From Mucilaginibacter_A sp050954285 (GTDB lineage Bacteria > Bacteroidota > Bacteroidia > Sphingobacteriales > Sphingobacteriaceae): DNA of 64,000 nucleotides. This document shows, in pieces, positions 9,169 through 19,027 of the stretch. Position numbers and translations under genes: made by a program. The stretch covers positions 1 through 64,000 of the forward strand of contig JBPBPL010000020.1 in assembly GCA_050954285.1 (NCBI GenBank), written 5' to 3'. Below the pieces are notes generated by a model. It had not been told where the DNA came from. It did not search any database and saw nothing but the letters and a program-made list of their open reading frames with translations. Positions within the stretch are counted from its first letter, which is position 1; each line of letters begins with the position of its first letter.

Positions 9169-9188
9169 ATATGAATTAAATTTATTAA

Positions 9189-10553
9189 TTACATACCTGT
9201 TTTCAATTCAACACGACGGTTTAATACACGTCCTTGTTCTGTTGAGTTATCAGCAACCGGATTAGTTTCTCCGTTAGCTTTGATTTTTAAACGTTTGGCA
9301 TCAACACCAGAGTTAACCAAGTAGGTTTTAACTGAGTTTGCTCTGTCTTTAGATAAACGCATGTTGTGTGCAGCTGAACCTTCGGAAGAAGCATAACCAT
9401 CCAATTCAAAAGTCATTGTTGTATTGCTTCTCATATCCGCAGATAATTTATCTAAAGTTGGATAAGCTGAAGTTCTTAATACTGAACTATCAAATTCAAA
9501 CTGAATATTAGAATAAGTACCTGGAGTGGAAGCCATCATTGTAGTATCCGGTTTAGGGAACTTGATTTCACAACCAGAACCATCTACAACAGTACCTGCA
9601 GGCGTACCTGGGCATTTATCAAATTGATCAGAAACACCATCACCGTCAGAATCTTTTTTCAGATCGTCAACTGATTTTTCTACGTTGGATACACGGCCTT
9701 TCAATGCTTCAACCTCTTCACGCAAAGTTGGGTCTTTCAACTCATCATACATCATGGCAAGTGGATTTACCCAATCCAGATTCGGCTTTGATGATTTGCC
9801 TAAAGTAAATTCTAAACCACCATAACCGTAAGAAAATTTATCTTTTGTTGGATAGTTAATATTAGCTCCATCAAAATTATCTCCATCAACAAAGTTGGCA
9901 GTATAACCTAAGTTTAAGGCTACAACTTCAGACAGTTTGAATTTGACACCAACACCAACCGGGATAATCAGTTCATGAACATATGTACGGCCATCGGCTG
10001 CGTGATCTTTATAATCAACTACTGTACCATTTGCCAAAGTAACCTTTGGCGCATAAGCAGCATAGCCACCACCGGCTGTTACAAAGAAATTTACAGAATT
10101 TTTTCTACGCAAAAAATCAACAGTTGCAACGTTAGCTACACCCATTAAATTTGCATAATATGCTAAATCAGTTTTAAATGACTGATAACCATCTTTTACA
10201 CCATTAATCGCACCTGATCTATTTCTGCTATTATCTCCTGAAACAGTACCACGCATCACGTTTAATTGTAAGCCAAATGCATGTCCTAGTTGCTCTCTAA
10301 ATGAAATACCGTAACCCAGTTCGGAGTTACTTTTAGTAAAATCATTTACACCAAAAGGAATATTTGGTGTCAGCACACCCGCATTTGCTCCGATGCTAAA
10401 AGTTCTGTACTGCCCTCTGCCACCAAATACTTTTGATGACCCTGGAGCAACAGTTGTAGTCGAATCTGTAGAGGTTTGTGCATGGGCGGCAACAACACTC
10501 ATCAGGGAAGCTATCGACAGAACAACCGTTTTCTTTAAGGTAGAATAATTCAT
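9189..10553 (-). CDS. OmpA-family outer-membrane protein
   Basis: A 454-residue protein with a signal peptide ending AAHAQ. Residues about 45-260 look like an outer-membrane beta-barrel (alternating aromatic strands, many GGxxxY). Next comes a short coiled stretch EEVEALKGRVSNVEKSVDDLKKD, a thrombospondin-3-type calcium repeat DSDGDGVSDQFDKCPGTP, and a C-terminal OmpA domain (about 340-450) with the peptidoglycan-binding helix segment LSKDRANSVKTYLVNSGVDAKRL and NRRVEL. It ties the outer membrane to peptidoglycan. It is a monocistronic gene with its own promoter and terminator. Confidence 0.92.
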   Translation of the reverse strand: MNYSTLKKTVVLSIASLMSVVAAHAQTSTDSTTTVAPGSSKVFGGRGQYRTFSIGANAGVLTPNIPFGVNDFTKSNSELGYGISFREQLGHAFGLQLNVMRGTVSGDNSRNRSGAINGVKDGYQSFKTDLAYYANLMGVANVATVDFLRRKNSVNFFVTAGGGYAAYAPKVTLANGTVVDYKDHAADGRTYVHELIIPVGVGVKFKLSEVVALNLGYTANFVDGDNFDGANINYPTKDKFSYGYGGLEFTLGKSSKPNLDWVNPLAMMYDELKDPTLREEVEALKGRVSNVEKSVDDLKKDSDGDGVSDQFDKCPGTPAGTVVDGSGCEIKFPKPDTTMMASTPGTYSNIQFEFDSSVLRTSAYPTLDKLSADMRSNTTMTFELDGYASSEGSAAHNMRLSKDRANSVKTYLVNSGVDAKRLKIKANGETNPVADNSTEQGRVLNRRVELKTGM

Positions 10554-10590
10554 AATTTTAAGATTAACGATTTTAATTGTGATTTTTTTT

Positions 10591-10598
10591 CAAAAATA
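10591..10598 (-). promoter_or_regulatory. Predicted -7 element of the OmpA-like gene
   Basis: TATTTTTG on the minus strand matches TAnnTTTG 38 bases before the start codon. A TTTG lies 24 bases further upstream, slightly more than the usual 19-21 spacing. Confidence 0.5.
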
Positions 10599-10704
10599 GT
10601 TATTATGTTTGATTCGTTGTACCAAACTCCGTTCCAATTTTATATTTTATTTTCCTGAATAAATATATAAATTTTTAACGTATGATATAAATTATTGTTT
10701 TTCA

Positions 10705-11994
10705 ATGAAATATAACCAAATTGCTAATGATGTGTTTTCTACGAACAGAATTAGATTTTGTTCTTTATTAAAACCGAATTCATTAGTTTTGATTAATTCT
10801 AACGACGAATTTCCTCGCAGCGGCGATCAAAACCACGTTTTCAGGCAAAATGCTGATTTACTTTACCTAAGCGGCATCGATCAGGAACAAACAATCTTAC
10901 TTTTATTTCCGGATTGCCCAAACCCATTATACCGGGAAGTACTTTTTTTAAGACAAACCAACGAACATATTGCCGTTTGGGAAGGTCATAAATATACACG
11001 GGAAGAAGCCGAAAGAGCGTCTGGCATCAAAAAAATATTCTGGTTACAGGAGTTCGACGCAATTTTATCTGCTGTAATATTTTATGCAGAAAATATCTAT
11101 CTTAATACAAACGAAAACGATCGCTATACACATGCAGTTTCTTATCGCGATCTGCGTTTTATCCAACAATTAAAAGAAAAGTATCCACTGCACCAATATT
11201 TTAGGGCTGCACCAATTTTTCGAGATTTGCGTGCCGTAAAATCTCCTGCAGAAATTGAGCTAATTAGTAAAGCCTGCCAACTAACGAGCGATGCTTTTTT
11301 CAGGGTGCTAAAATTTGTTAAACCTGGCGTGGGCGAGTACGAGATCGAAGCCGAAATCATCCATGAATTTATCCGCCAGCGCGGAACCGGCCATGCCTAT
11401 AACCCTATTATCGCTTCGGGTAGCAATGCCAACATTTTGCATTACAATGATAACAATCAAATTTGCAGAACTGGCGAAGTGATACTGATGGATTTTGGTG
11501 CCGAGTATGCCAATTACAATGCCGATATGACGCGCTCTATACCGGTGAACGGCCGTTTTACACCTCGACAAAAATCAGTTTACAATGCAGTTTTAAAAGT
11601 AATGAAGTTATCTATCGAACTTTTAAAACCGGGCGTGATTTGGAATGCTTATCATGAAGAAGTCGGCAAAATAATGACTTCGGAATTGATTGATCTGGGC
11701 TTGCTGGACAAACACGACGTAGCAAAGCAGGACCCAACGATGCCGCTTTACAAAAAATATTTTATGCACGGCAATTCGCACCATCTGGGTTTGGATGTGC
11801 ATGATTTTGCTGGAAGATATACGCCTTTTGCAGCCGGAAACATATTGACAGTAGAGCCGGGAATTTATATTCCAGCAGAAGGTTTGGGCATCCGTTTAGA
11901 AAATAATATCCTGATTACCGAAAATGGTACCATTGATTTGATGGCTAATATTCCGATTGAAGCCAATCATATTGAAGAGCTGATGAATGCTTAA
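10705..11994 (+). CDS. Xaa-Pro aminopeptidase, M24B family
   Basis: A 429-residue cytoplasmic metallopeptidase that removes N-terminal residues preceding proline. The first about 150 residues are the AMP_N domain; the C-terminal pita-bread domain carries the metal ligands DFGAEYANYNADMTRS (two Asp), the His of HHLGLDVHD, the Glu of LTVEPGIYIP and the Glu of IRLENN. Length agrees with bacterial PepP. It is divergent from the OmpA-like gene. Two motif copies follow its stop. Confidence 0.93.
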   Translation: MKYNQIANDVFSTNRIRFCSLLKPNSLVLINSNDEFPRSGDQNHVFRQNADLLYLSGIDQEQTILLLFPDCPNPLYREVLFLRQTNEHIAVWEGHKYTREEAERASGIKKIFWLQEFDAILSAVIFYAENIYLNTNENDRYTHAVSYRDLRFIQQLKEKYPLHQYFRAAPIFRDLRAVKSPAEIELISKACQLTSDAFFRVLKFVKPGVGEYEIEAEIIHEFIRQRGTGHAYNPIIASGSNANILHYNDNNQICRTGEVILMDFGAEYANYNADMTRSIPVNGRFTPRQKSVYNAVLKVMKLSIELLKPGVIWNAYHEEVGKIMTSELIDLGLLDKHDVAKQDPTMPLYKKYFMHGNSHHLGLDVHDFAGRYTPFAAGNILTVEPGIYIPAEGLGIRLENNILITENGTIDLMANIPIEANHIEELMNA

Positions 11995-12002
11995 TTTATA
12001 GT

Positions 12003-12016
12003 GGTAAAAACAGCAT
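12003..12016 (+). repeat. Dispersed motif copy (AC type)
   Basis: GGTAAAAACAGCAT, nine bases after the aminopeptidase stop. The flank TTTATAGT resembles the TTTAGGTT of the 1047 and 3577 copies. Confidence 0.8.
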
Positions 12017-12067
12017 TCAGTTTTAAGATAAAGTCCATTCAAATTACAGTTTTATCAAAGAATGGCC

Positions 12068-12081
12068 GATAAAAGAAGCAT
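12068..12081 (+). repeat. Dispersed motif copy (GA type), direct pair
   Basis: GATAAAAGAAGCAT in the same orientation 52 bases after the previous copy; between them CCATTC (12035-12040) and GAATGG (12060-12065) form an inverted repeat that could be a terminator stem. Confidence 0.82.
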
Positions 12082-12207
12082 CTTGATTATTCTACTTAAT
12101 TTCAACAGTGCTCACTTACTCGAAATATTTGCTTTTGCTACTATTCAAAGTGCTGTTGTTTTGTTTAAAGTCATTGTGGTTCTTCAATGAATAGTTTTTA
12201 GTGCGAT

Positions 12208-13269
12208 ATGGGGAAACCGACTGTGTTAGTAACTTTCGATTCTATGAAAGATACCAATCGAGGTTATTTTTCTTTTGGAAAAGGCCTTGGTAATGCTTTG
12301 ATCAAAAAAAATAATGAAAAATTTAATTTGGAATTTTATCTGGCAAAGGATACAGATTCCCATAATTTGTTTAAAGAAAAAGTAAAAATATTTTTTTTTT
12401 CAAGGTGGCATAGACTATTTTTTCCGGCTTATAACAAGTTTTCAGTTGTTCATTTTAGCGATCAGTTTTGCAGATTAAGACCAAGTATGGTGAATGCAAA
12501 AAAGATCATGACTATCCATGATATGAACAAAGTGCATTTGAAATATAGTAAACCACATCGGATTAAAGCGTACTTGAATAAATTAAGAAAGTTTATTTCC
12601 GATTGTGATAAGGTAGTTACAATTTCCAAATTTGTAGCAAAAGATGTATTGCATTATTTCCCTGAAGCCAGCAATAAATTGAGTGTTATTTATAATGGTG
12701 CTGACAAACTCATTGTACCTGATTTTCATCAACCAAAATATTTACCAACAAAACCATTTATTTTTACAATCGGCTTACTTTCGGTGCAAAAGGGCTTCCA
12801 TTTTTTACCTTGTCTTTTGCAAGGCAATGATTATGAACTGATTATATCTGGAATAGAAACACCTCATAAAAAGCGCATACTTGAAGAAGCAGAAAAATTC
12901 GGCTGTCAAAATCGGCTAACTATAACTGGGCCGATAACAGAAGCAGATAAAGCATGGTATTATAAAAATTGTAGCGCATTTGCTTTTCCTTCTATTGCAG
13001 AAGGATTTGGATTACCTGTAATTGAAGCCATGCACTTTGGCAAACCAGTTTTTTTATCAAAATTTACTTCTTTACCAGAAGTTGGCGGGGATGTAGCTTA
13101 TTACTTTGACAATTTTGAACCTGAGCACATGCAGGAAGTATTTGCTGATGGAATGATGGACTTTAAAAATCGCAACCTAGAAGCAGAAACGATTAAACAA
13201 GCTAATAAATTTTCGTGGGAACAAGCTGCAGAGCAATATTTAAATCTTTATAAAGAATGTTTAAACTAG
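12208..13269 (+). CDS. Glycosyltransferase family 4
   Basis: A 353-residue GT-B-fold retaining glycosyltransferase. The C-terminal half holds the nucleotide-sugar site: FTIGLLSVQKGFHFLP, then the E-x7-E signature in FPSIAEGFGLPVIEAMHFGKP and LPEVGGDVAYYFD. No membrane segment is seen. It opens an AT-rich cluster of surface-glycan genes and probably adds one sugar to a lipid-linked oligosaccharide; donor and acceptor are not readable. Start ATG 12208 gives a normal N-terminus (GKPTVLVTFDSMKD). Confidence 0.88.
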   Translation: MGKPTVLVTFDSMKDTNRGYFSFGKGLGNALIKKNNEKFNLEFYLAKDTDSHNLFKEKVKIFFFSRWHRLFFPAYNKFSVVHFSDQFCRLRPSMVNAKKIMTIHDMNKVHLKYSKPHRIKAYLNKLRKFISDCDKVVTISKFVAKDVLHYFPEASNKLSVIYNGADKLIVPDFHQPKYLPTKPFIFTIGLLSVQKGFHFLPCLLQGNDYELIISGIETPHKKRILEEAEKFGCQNRLTITGPITEADKAWYYKNCSAFAFPSIAEGFGLPVIEAMHFGKPVFLSKFTSLPEVGGDVAYYFDNFEPEHMQEVFADGMMDFKNRNLEAETIKQANKFSWEQAAEQYLNLYKECLN

Positions 13270-13360
13270 TTTTTAAAAGCTTTAATCCCTACAAACAATA
13301 CAATTTTCATGGCTGATGCAAGCTATAGATACAAATCGTACTCCAACTTCTAAATTTTCT

Positions 13361-13368
13361 TAATTTTG
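13361..13368 (+). promoter_or_regulatory. Predicted -7 element of the ABC transporter
   Basis: TAATTTTG matches TAnnTTTG and lies 16 bases before the ATG at 13385, suggesting the rest of the glycan cluster is transcribed from here. Confidence 0.58.
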
Positions 13369-13384
13369 CGGTATAACGTTTTAA

Positions 13385-15211
13385 ATGAAAACTTATTTCC
13401 GATTACTTTCCTTTGCCAAACCGATAGAAAAATTTGCTATTCCTTATATCATTACCACTATTTTATCTGTCATTTTTAACACACTAAACTTAACTTTAGT
13501 AGCCCCTCTCCTGACGACTTTATTCGCTAAAGACAGAACTGCAACTATTATAGCAAAGCCTAAAAGTTTCTTTTCTATTGTAGATACTTTCACCTATTAT
13601 GTACAATATGCCAACATCCATTACGGGCTTTTAAATGCCTTACAATTTGTTTGTACTGCAATTATTGCAGCAACTTTTTTAGGTAATCTTTTCCGGTACA
13701 TCTCTCAGCGGATTATGGAAAACCTGAGGATTCATACTTTACTTAATCTTCGTAAAGCTGTATTTAATAATGTAATGAACCTGCATTTGGGCTATTTCAG
13801 CAATGAGCGAAAAGGAGATATTATTTCAAAAATAGCTTCTGATGTACAGGTTGTACAGTTTTCGGTTACAGGCACATTACAGGTTGTTTTTAAAGAGCCT
13901 TTTCAACTGATTGCTTATATAATAATGCTGTTTTTAATCAGTTATAAACTTACTTTATTTTCATTATTGGTAATTCCTGTTTCGGCATTTGTAATTTCCC
14001 GGATTGTAAAAAGTTTGAAACAACAAGCGGCTGCGTCACAGCAATCTTATGGCAATATGATTAGTTATCTGGATGAAGCTTTATCCGGTATTAAAATTAT
14101 CAAAGCTTTTAACGCTACTGCTTTTATCAAGCAAAAGTTTAGTAACGAGAATAACAGCTATTCACGCATTGTTAGGTCAATGGCAAAAAGACAGCAATTA
14201 GCTTCACCAGTTTCAGAGTTTTTAGGCGTTTCGATGGTAGCTGGCGTGGTTTTATATGGTGGTTCGTTAATCATAAAACATCAATCCGCCGCGCTTACAC
14301 CCGAATCTTTTATCCTATATATAATTTTGTTTTCACAAGTGATGCGACCTGCAAAAGCTATTTCCGATGCTTTCAGCAATATCCATTCAGGTATTGCAGC
14401 AGGTGAACGAGTTTTGGAACTGATCGACACAAAACCCCAAATTACAGATGTGACTGATGCTGTTTTTATCGATACTTTTTCGGATTGTATTGAATTGAAA
14501 AATGTTTCCTTCGCTTATGACGAAAAACAGGTGCTAAAAGAAGTATCGCTCGTTATCCCGAAAGGAAAAAACATTGCGTTAGTTGGCCCATCAGGAGGTG
14601 GAAAATCTACGTTAATGGATTTACTGCCACGGTTTATAGAACCTACAACTGGTAAAATTTATATTGATGGAAAAGATATTCAACATACAAAAACTGATTC
14701 TTTGAGAGCATTGATGGGATTTGTTAACCAGGAATCTATTTTATTCAACGATACTATTTTTAACAACATCGCTTTTGCCAAACCAAATGCCACCCAGGCA
14801 GAAGTAGAAGCTGCTGCACGGATTGCAAACGCACATGAGTTTATTTTGAATACCGAAAACGGCTACCAAACCAATATTGGCGACCGTGGTTCCAAACTTT
14901 CGGGCGGACAAAAACAGCGGATTAGTATTGCAAGAGCTGTTTTAAGCAATCCGCCGATTATGCTTTTGGATGAAGCAACTTCTGCCTTGGATACAGAATC
15001 CGAAAAACTGGTGCAGGATGCTTTAAATAATCTCACTAAAAACCGCACTTCGTTAATTATTGCACATCGTTTGAGTACAATACAAAACGCAGATGAAATT
15101 GTAGTTTTAGAAAATGGACAAATTGTAGAACAAGGCAATCATCAGCAACTCATCAATAAAAATGGCTTGTACAAAAGACTGATTGACATGCAAACTTTTA
15201 ATGCAAATTAA
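13385..15211 (+). CDS. ABC transporter, MsbA-like fused permease and ATPase
   Basis: A 608-residue half-transporter. Six membrane helices occupy about residues 15-330; the ATPase follows with Walker A GPSGGGKST, Q-loop FVNQESILF, signature LSGGQKQR, Walker B IMLLDEATSALD and H-loop IAHRLST. Lying between glycosyltransferase genes, it likely flips or exports a lipid-linked glycan or lipid A-type substrate (inference from context). The coding region contains two full-core dispersed motif copies (14457 and 14533); the first encodes DAVFID, as in two unrelated genes of this window. Confidence 0.92.
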   Translation: MKTYFRLLSFAKPIEKFAIPYIITTILSVIFNTLNLTLVAPLLTTLFAKDRTATIIAKPKSFFSIVDTFTYYVQYANIHYGLLNALQFVCTAIIAATFLGNLFRYISQRIMENLRIHTLLNLRKAVFNNVMNLHLGYFSNERKGDIISKIASDVQVVQFSVTGTLQVVFKEPFQLIAYIIMLFLISYKLTLFSLLVIPVSAFVISRIVKSLKQQAAASQQSYGNMISYLDEALSGIKIIKAFNATAFIKQKFSNENNSYSRIVRSMAKRQQLASPVSEFLGVSMVAGVVLYGGSLIIKHQSAALTPESFILYIILFSQVMRPAKAISDAFSNIHSGIAAGERVLELIDTKPQITDVTDAVFIDTFSDCIELKNVSFAYDEKQVLKEVSLVIPKGKNIALVGPSGGGKSTLMDLLPRFIEPTTGKIYIDGKDIQHTKTDSLRALMGFVNQESILFNDTIFNNIAFAKPNATQAEVEAAARIANAHEFILNTENGYQTNIGDRGSKLSGGQKQRISIARAVLSNPPIMLLDEATSALDTESEKLVQDALNNLTKNRTSLIIAHRLSTIQNADEIVVLENGQIVEQGNHQQLINKNGLYKRLIDMQTFNAN

Positions 15212-15225
15212 TTTACTTGACAAGT

Positions 15226-16176
15226 ATGTTTAAAAAAAGAAATTTAGCTAAAAAACTTTGGCTAAAATTTTATAATCCAGTTTTATATAAACAATATAAG
15301 TGGGAGCTAAGAAACTATACTGAACAGGAAGTTCTAAATTTTTTTACAGGCACAAACCGTTTAGATACAAGAGAGAAAATAATTGAAACAGCTCAAAAAA
15401 ATAAATCACTAAATATTATTCATAGCGGAAACGCGGGAGATGTAATATATTCATTGCCAACAATAAAAAAAATTCATGAAATAACAGGAGTTCCAATTAA
15501 TTTGTATTTACGTTTAAACCAGCCATTACCTACTCCAATTTACAGTACTACTTCTCATGCTTTGGGTACTGTGATGATCAATCAAAAGATGGCTGATATG
15601 CTATTTCCTTTATTTAGTTTACAAAATTACATTAATGAAAGCAGTGCTTATAATAATCAGAAAATTCATATTGATTTAGACTTTTTTCGTTCTAAAACAA
15701 TAAAATTAAAAAATTCTAATATAGCCAGATGGTACAGTTATACTACAGGTATTACACCAGAACTTTGGAAGCCTTGGCTTAAAGTTGAACCAAATTACTC
15801 TTATGCAGATAAAATTGTTTTAGCAAGAAGTGAGCGCTATCGAAATTCTACAATCAAATATTCGTTTTTAAAAGATTATAAAAATACTGTTTTTATCGGT
15901 GTAAAATCCGAATATGAGGATATGAAAAAAGCTATTCCTGATTTAAAATGGTTGCAAGTAAAAGATTTTTTAGAAATGACACAGATTATAGCTGGTTGCA
16001 AATTTTTTATTGGCAACCAGTCTTTTCCATATGCAATTGCCGAAGGATTAAAATCACCACGAATATTAGAAGCCTATTATCATGTAGCCGATGTAATTCC
16101 TGAGGGTGAAAACGCACATGATTTTTATTACCAAAATCATTTTGAATCACTTGTAAAAGAATTATCCAACTTTTAA
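15226..16176 (+). CDS. GT9-like glycan cluster protein
   Basis: A 316-residue protein without membrane helices. The segment NIIHSGNAGDVIYSLPTIKKIHE resembles the N-terminal nucleotide-binding loop of heptosyltransferase-type (GT9) enzymes, and the C-terminal CKFFIGNQSFPYAIAEGLKSPRILE resembles the region in which such enzymes hold the sugar nucleotide. It is therefore a probable glycosyltransferase, but the similarity is judged by eye. I took ATG 15226 rather than TTG 15217, which lies only six bases after the ABC stop. It is tightly packed between cluster genes. Confidence 0.6.
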   Translation: MFKKRNLAKKLWLKFYNPVLYKQYKWELRNYTEQEVLNFFTGTNRLDTREKIIETAQKNKSLNIIHSGNAGDVIYSLPTIKKIHEITGVPINLYLRLNQPLPTPIYSTTSHALGTVMINQKMADMLFPLFSLQNYINESSAYNNQKIHIDLDFFRSKTIKLKNSNIARWYSYTTGITPELWKPWLKVEPNYSYADKIVLARSERYRNSTIKYSFLKDYKNTVFIGVKSEYEDMKKAIPDLKWLQVKDFLEMTQIIAGCKFFIGNQSFPYAIAEGLKSPRILEAYYHVADVIPEGENAHDFYYQNHFESLVKELSNF

Positions 16177-16196
16177 CCTGCAAAGAATATAAAATT

Positions 16197-17000
16197 ATGC
16201 TGAAAAAAGTTGCTGTAATTATTCCGTTTTATCGAAGTACGTTGTCAGCGTATGAAATAATTGCATTACAACAATGTGAACTTGTATTATCTGAATATCC
16301 TAAAATTGCAATTAAACCAGCTAATCTTACTTTACCTGCCGGATCAGAAACGGTTTCTTTTAATGATATGATTAGTTTTGAAAACTGTTTTTTTGAAGGT
16401 ATAGCAGGATACAATCATTTAATGCTTTCACCAGAATTTTACAAAACATTTTTGGATTATGAATACATATTGATTTATCAGTTAGATGCTTTTGTTTTTA
16501 AAAATGACCTTGAACATTGGTGTAATCAAAACTTAGATTACATCGGTGCACCCTGGATCAGAAAAAAAGATGATAAAAGTATATTTAAAAAAGTACAAAT
16601 AAAGTTGCAATCATCATTATATACTTATTTCAATATTCATCAAAAAGGATTACCCAGTAGAAAACAATTTACCAACAAAGTTGGTAACGGTGGATTATCT
16701 TTAAGACGGGTAAAAAAATTTTATGATTTGACTATAACAATGAAATCTTCAATCGATTTTTATCTTTCTCAAACAGCATACCAATACAATGAAGATTCTT
16801 TTTGGAGTATTGAAGTTAATAGAAAAGAAAAGGTATTAAACATTCCAACTTGGAAAGTAGGTTTAAAGTTTGCCTTTGAAACTTATCCAGAGAAAGCATA
16901 TTTTTTAAATAAACAGATTTTACCATTCGGCTGCCATGATTGGGATAAATATTTGGATTTTTGGAGACCAATTTTTAAACTTTACAATTACAATATTTAA
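16197..17000 (+). CDS. DUF5672-type glycosyltransferase-like protein
   Basis: A 267-residue cytoplasmic protein. It begins KKVAVIIPFYRSTLSAYEIIALQQC and contains YILIYQLDAFVFKNDLEHWC, DYIGAPW, NGGLSLRR and EDSFWS, the set of motifs seen in DUF5672 proteins and related GT-A enzymes. The acidic LDAFVF takes the place of a DxD motif, and NGGLSLR resembles an acceptor loop. It is likely a glycosyltransferase of the surface-glycan cluster; sugar specificity is unknown. Confidence 0.75.
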   Translation: MLKKVAVIIPFYRSTLSAYEIIALQQCELVLSEYPKIAIKPANLTLPAGSETVSFNDMISFENCFFEGIAGYNHLMLSPEFYKTFLDYEYILIYQLDAFVFKNDLEHWCNQNLDYIGAPWIRKKDDKSIFKKVQIKLQSSLYTYFNIHQKGLPSRKQFTNKVGNGGLSLRRVKKFYDLTITMKSSIDFYLSQTAYQYNEDSFWSIEVNRKEKVLNIPTWKVGLKFAFETYPEKAYFLNKQILPFGCHDWDKYLDFWRPIFKLYNYNI

Positions 17001-17070
17001 CTTGTGATGATAGTTGTTTAAAAAAGGATTATTGTACTTCTTTTATCAATGAAAATTTAGAAAGAGTTAA

Positions 17071-17919
17071 TTGGAAGCAGCAAAATTACCAATACTTAAA
17101 AAGATAGTATCTTTTTCGTATCAATACCGTTACTCGGTTTGTACGCTGGTTACCAATTGGAATGAGTATCAGGAAATGTTACAGTCATTTCTTCAAGCTG
17201 GATTTACAGAAACTATAAGTGAGTTCATATATATTGATAATATTACTCAAAATACACATGATGCTTATCAGGGTTTAAACCGGTTTTTACAGGAAGCTCA
17301 AGGAGAATTAATTATTATTTGCCATCAGGATATTCTGATCGATTTAGACAAGATTGAAGACTTGGAAAACAGAATCGAAGAAATAGAAAAACTTGATCCA
17401 ACTTGGGCAATTTTAAGCAATGCTGGCGGCATAGAAAACAACCTTTACCAACGTGTAGCCGTACATATTAATTATGCTGACGGTTTTAAACAAACAGCCG
17501 GAGAACTCCCACAAAAGGTTTGTAGCGTAGATGAGAATTTTATAGTGATAAAAAAAGCAGCCAACCTTGCTTTATCTGGCAATTTATCCGGTTTTCATTT
17601 GTACGGTTTGGATTTATGCTTAATTGCAGAATTATTGGGCTTTAATGCTTATGCTATTGATTTTTTGTTAACACATAAAAGTTATGGCAATCCAGATATA
17701 AGTTATAATATAGTTTTACAAAGTTTAAAACAGAAGTACTTTTATTTTATGCGAAGCAGACAGATTCTGACTACTTTTGCAGATTTTCGGTTATCGGGTT
17801 CTTCATTTCAAAGGTGGTTTCTCTCGTTAAAATGGATAAAAAAAATCATTCGGAAATCCCACAAAATCAAACACTTGAATTTAGGAAAAAAATATTCCAA
17901 CGATCTCCATAAGTTATAA
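17071..17919 (+). CDS. Glycosyltransferase-like protein (GT-A), glycan cluster
   Basis: A 282-residue protein with a GT-A-like start: YSVCTLVTNWNEYQEMLQSFLQAGF, then EFIYIDN, LIIICHQDILID (a likely metal-binding acidic strand) and FHLYGLDLCLIAELLGF. These fit a family 2-like glycosyltransferase acting on a surface glycan. The only start giving this full N-terminus is TTG at 17071, directly after an in-frame stop; the first internal ATG would remove the nucleotide-binding strand, so TTG is preferred. A near-copy of the dispersed motif (17034-17047) lies just upstream. Confidence 0.65.
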   Translation: MEAAKLPILKKIVSFSYQYRYSVCTLVTNWNEYQEMLQSFLQAGFTETISEFIYIDNITQNTHDAYQGLNRFLQEAQGELIIICHQDILIDLDKIEDLENRIEEIEKLDPTWAILSNAGGIENNLYQRVAVHINYADGFKQTAGELPQKVCSVDENFIVIKKAANLALSGNLSGFHLYGLDLCLIAELLGFNAYAIDFLLTHKSYGNPDISYNIVLQSLKQKYFYFMRSRQILTTFADFRLSGSSFQRWFLSLKWIKKIIRKSHKIKHLNLGKKYSNDLHKL

Positions 17920-18007
17920 TGCCTTTTTTATACCTTATTTTAATGTTACTATACTTGTGATATTTTTTTCAAGTTTAGCTTACATATATCATTTAAGATC
18001 ATTAAAT

Positions 18008-18919
18008 ATGATGCCTTCTACTTTGATTTCTGTTGCATTGTGTACTTATAATGGTGAAAAATACATTGAAGAACAATTGCATAGTATTCTAAATCAAACG
18101 TATCAAAATTTAGAAATTATTATTGTGGATGATTGCTCAACAGACAATACATGGGCTATAATTAAAAGTTATGCAACTAAAGATACAAGGATAAAGTATT
18201 TTAAAAACAATGAAAATATAGGTTTTAATAAAAACTTTGAAAAAGCAATTTCATTAACTTCCGGAGATTTTATTGCACTAAGTGATCAGGATGATATATG
18301 GAAACCATTCAAATTAGAATTACTATTAAAGAATATTGATGACAATTGGTTAATATTTTCCAACTCCTCATACATTAATGAAAACGGAGACCCTGCTAAC
18401 AAGGATTTATTACAAAATTTTTCACTTATTCAAAAAAGCTATAAAAGTATATTGTTACACAATTGGGTAACTGGCCATACTACTTTATTTACACGTAAGT
18501 TGCTAAATTATATAATGCCATTTCCTGAGAGTGGTTTTTATGATTGGTGGATAGGTTTTGTAGCTATTTATCATCATAAAATTACCTACTTAGATAAAGT
18601 TCTTACCTTTTATAGAGCACATACAAATTCTGTTATCCAAAAAGAACTTCAAATGTCCTATAGAAAGTATAAGAAGTATCAACTCAATTCAACAATTATG
18701 ATGCTTACTGCTTTTATCAACTATAAAAATGTTGTTGATTTAGATAAAAATTTTATCTCTAACTTATTAAATGCTTTACTTTTTAAAAAGAGATATCTTA
18801 TTATAATCCCTCTTTTGAGTATGATTTATAGTAACTATAATGAATTTTATTCTGATAGAAAGAAAAGAGAAGGATTATCAAAGCTTAATTTTGCTTACAA
18901 GATTGCAAAAAGTATTTAA
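18008..18919 (+). CDS. Family 2 glycosyltransferase
   Basis: A 303-residue inverting glycosyltransferase. It shows the classic GT2 pattern: ISVALCTYNGEKYIEEQL, the acidic IIIVDDCSTDNTW, and the second acidic motif LSDQDDIWKP, followed by SGFYDWWIGFVA, typical of rhamnosyl- or other bacterial polysaccharide transferases. A GTG at 17957 is in frame, but it would add a hydrophobic leader unlike the family, so ATG 18008 is chosen. The C-terminus is basic and may touch the membrane. Confidence 0.88.
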   Translation: MMPSTLISVALCTYNGEKYIEEQLHSILNQTYQNLEIIIVDDCSTDNTWAIIKSYATKDTRIKYFKNNENIGFNKNFEKAISLTSGDFIALSDQDDIWKPFKLELLLKNIDDNWLIFSNSSYINENGDPANKDLLQNFSLIQKSYKSILLHNWVTGHTTLFTRKLLNYIMPFPESGFYDWWIGFVAIYHHKITYLDKVLTFYRAHTNSVIQKELQMSYRKYKKYQLNSTIMMLTAFINYKNVVDLDKNFISNLLNALLFKKRYLIIIPLLSMIYSNYNEFYSDRKKREGLSKLNFAYKIAKSI

Positions 18920-19027
18920 ACTACTTTTAGTACATTAATAATTATACTAAATGTTCAAAATTTACACTAATCAGAGTTTAACATATTAGTTAGATTCGAT
19001 TGTACATATATAAGTAAAACATTTTTC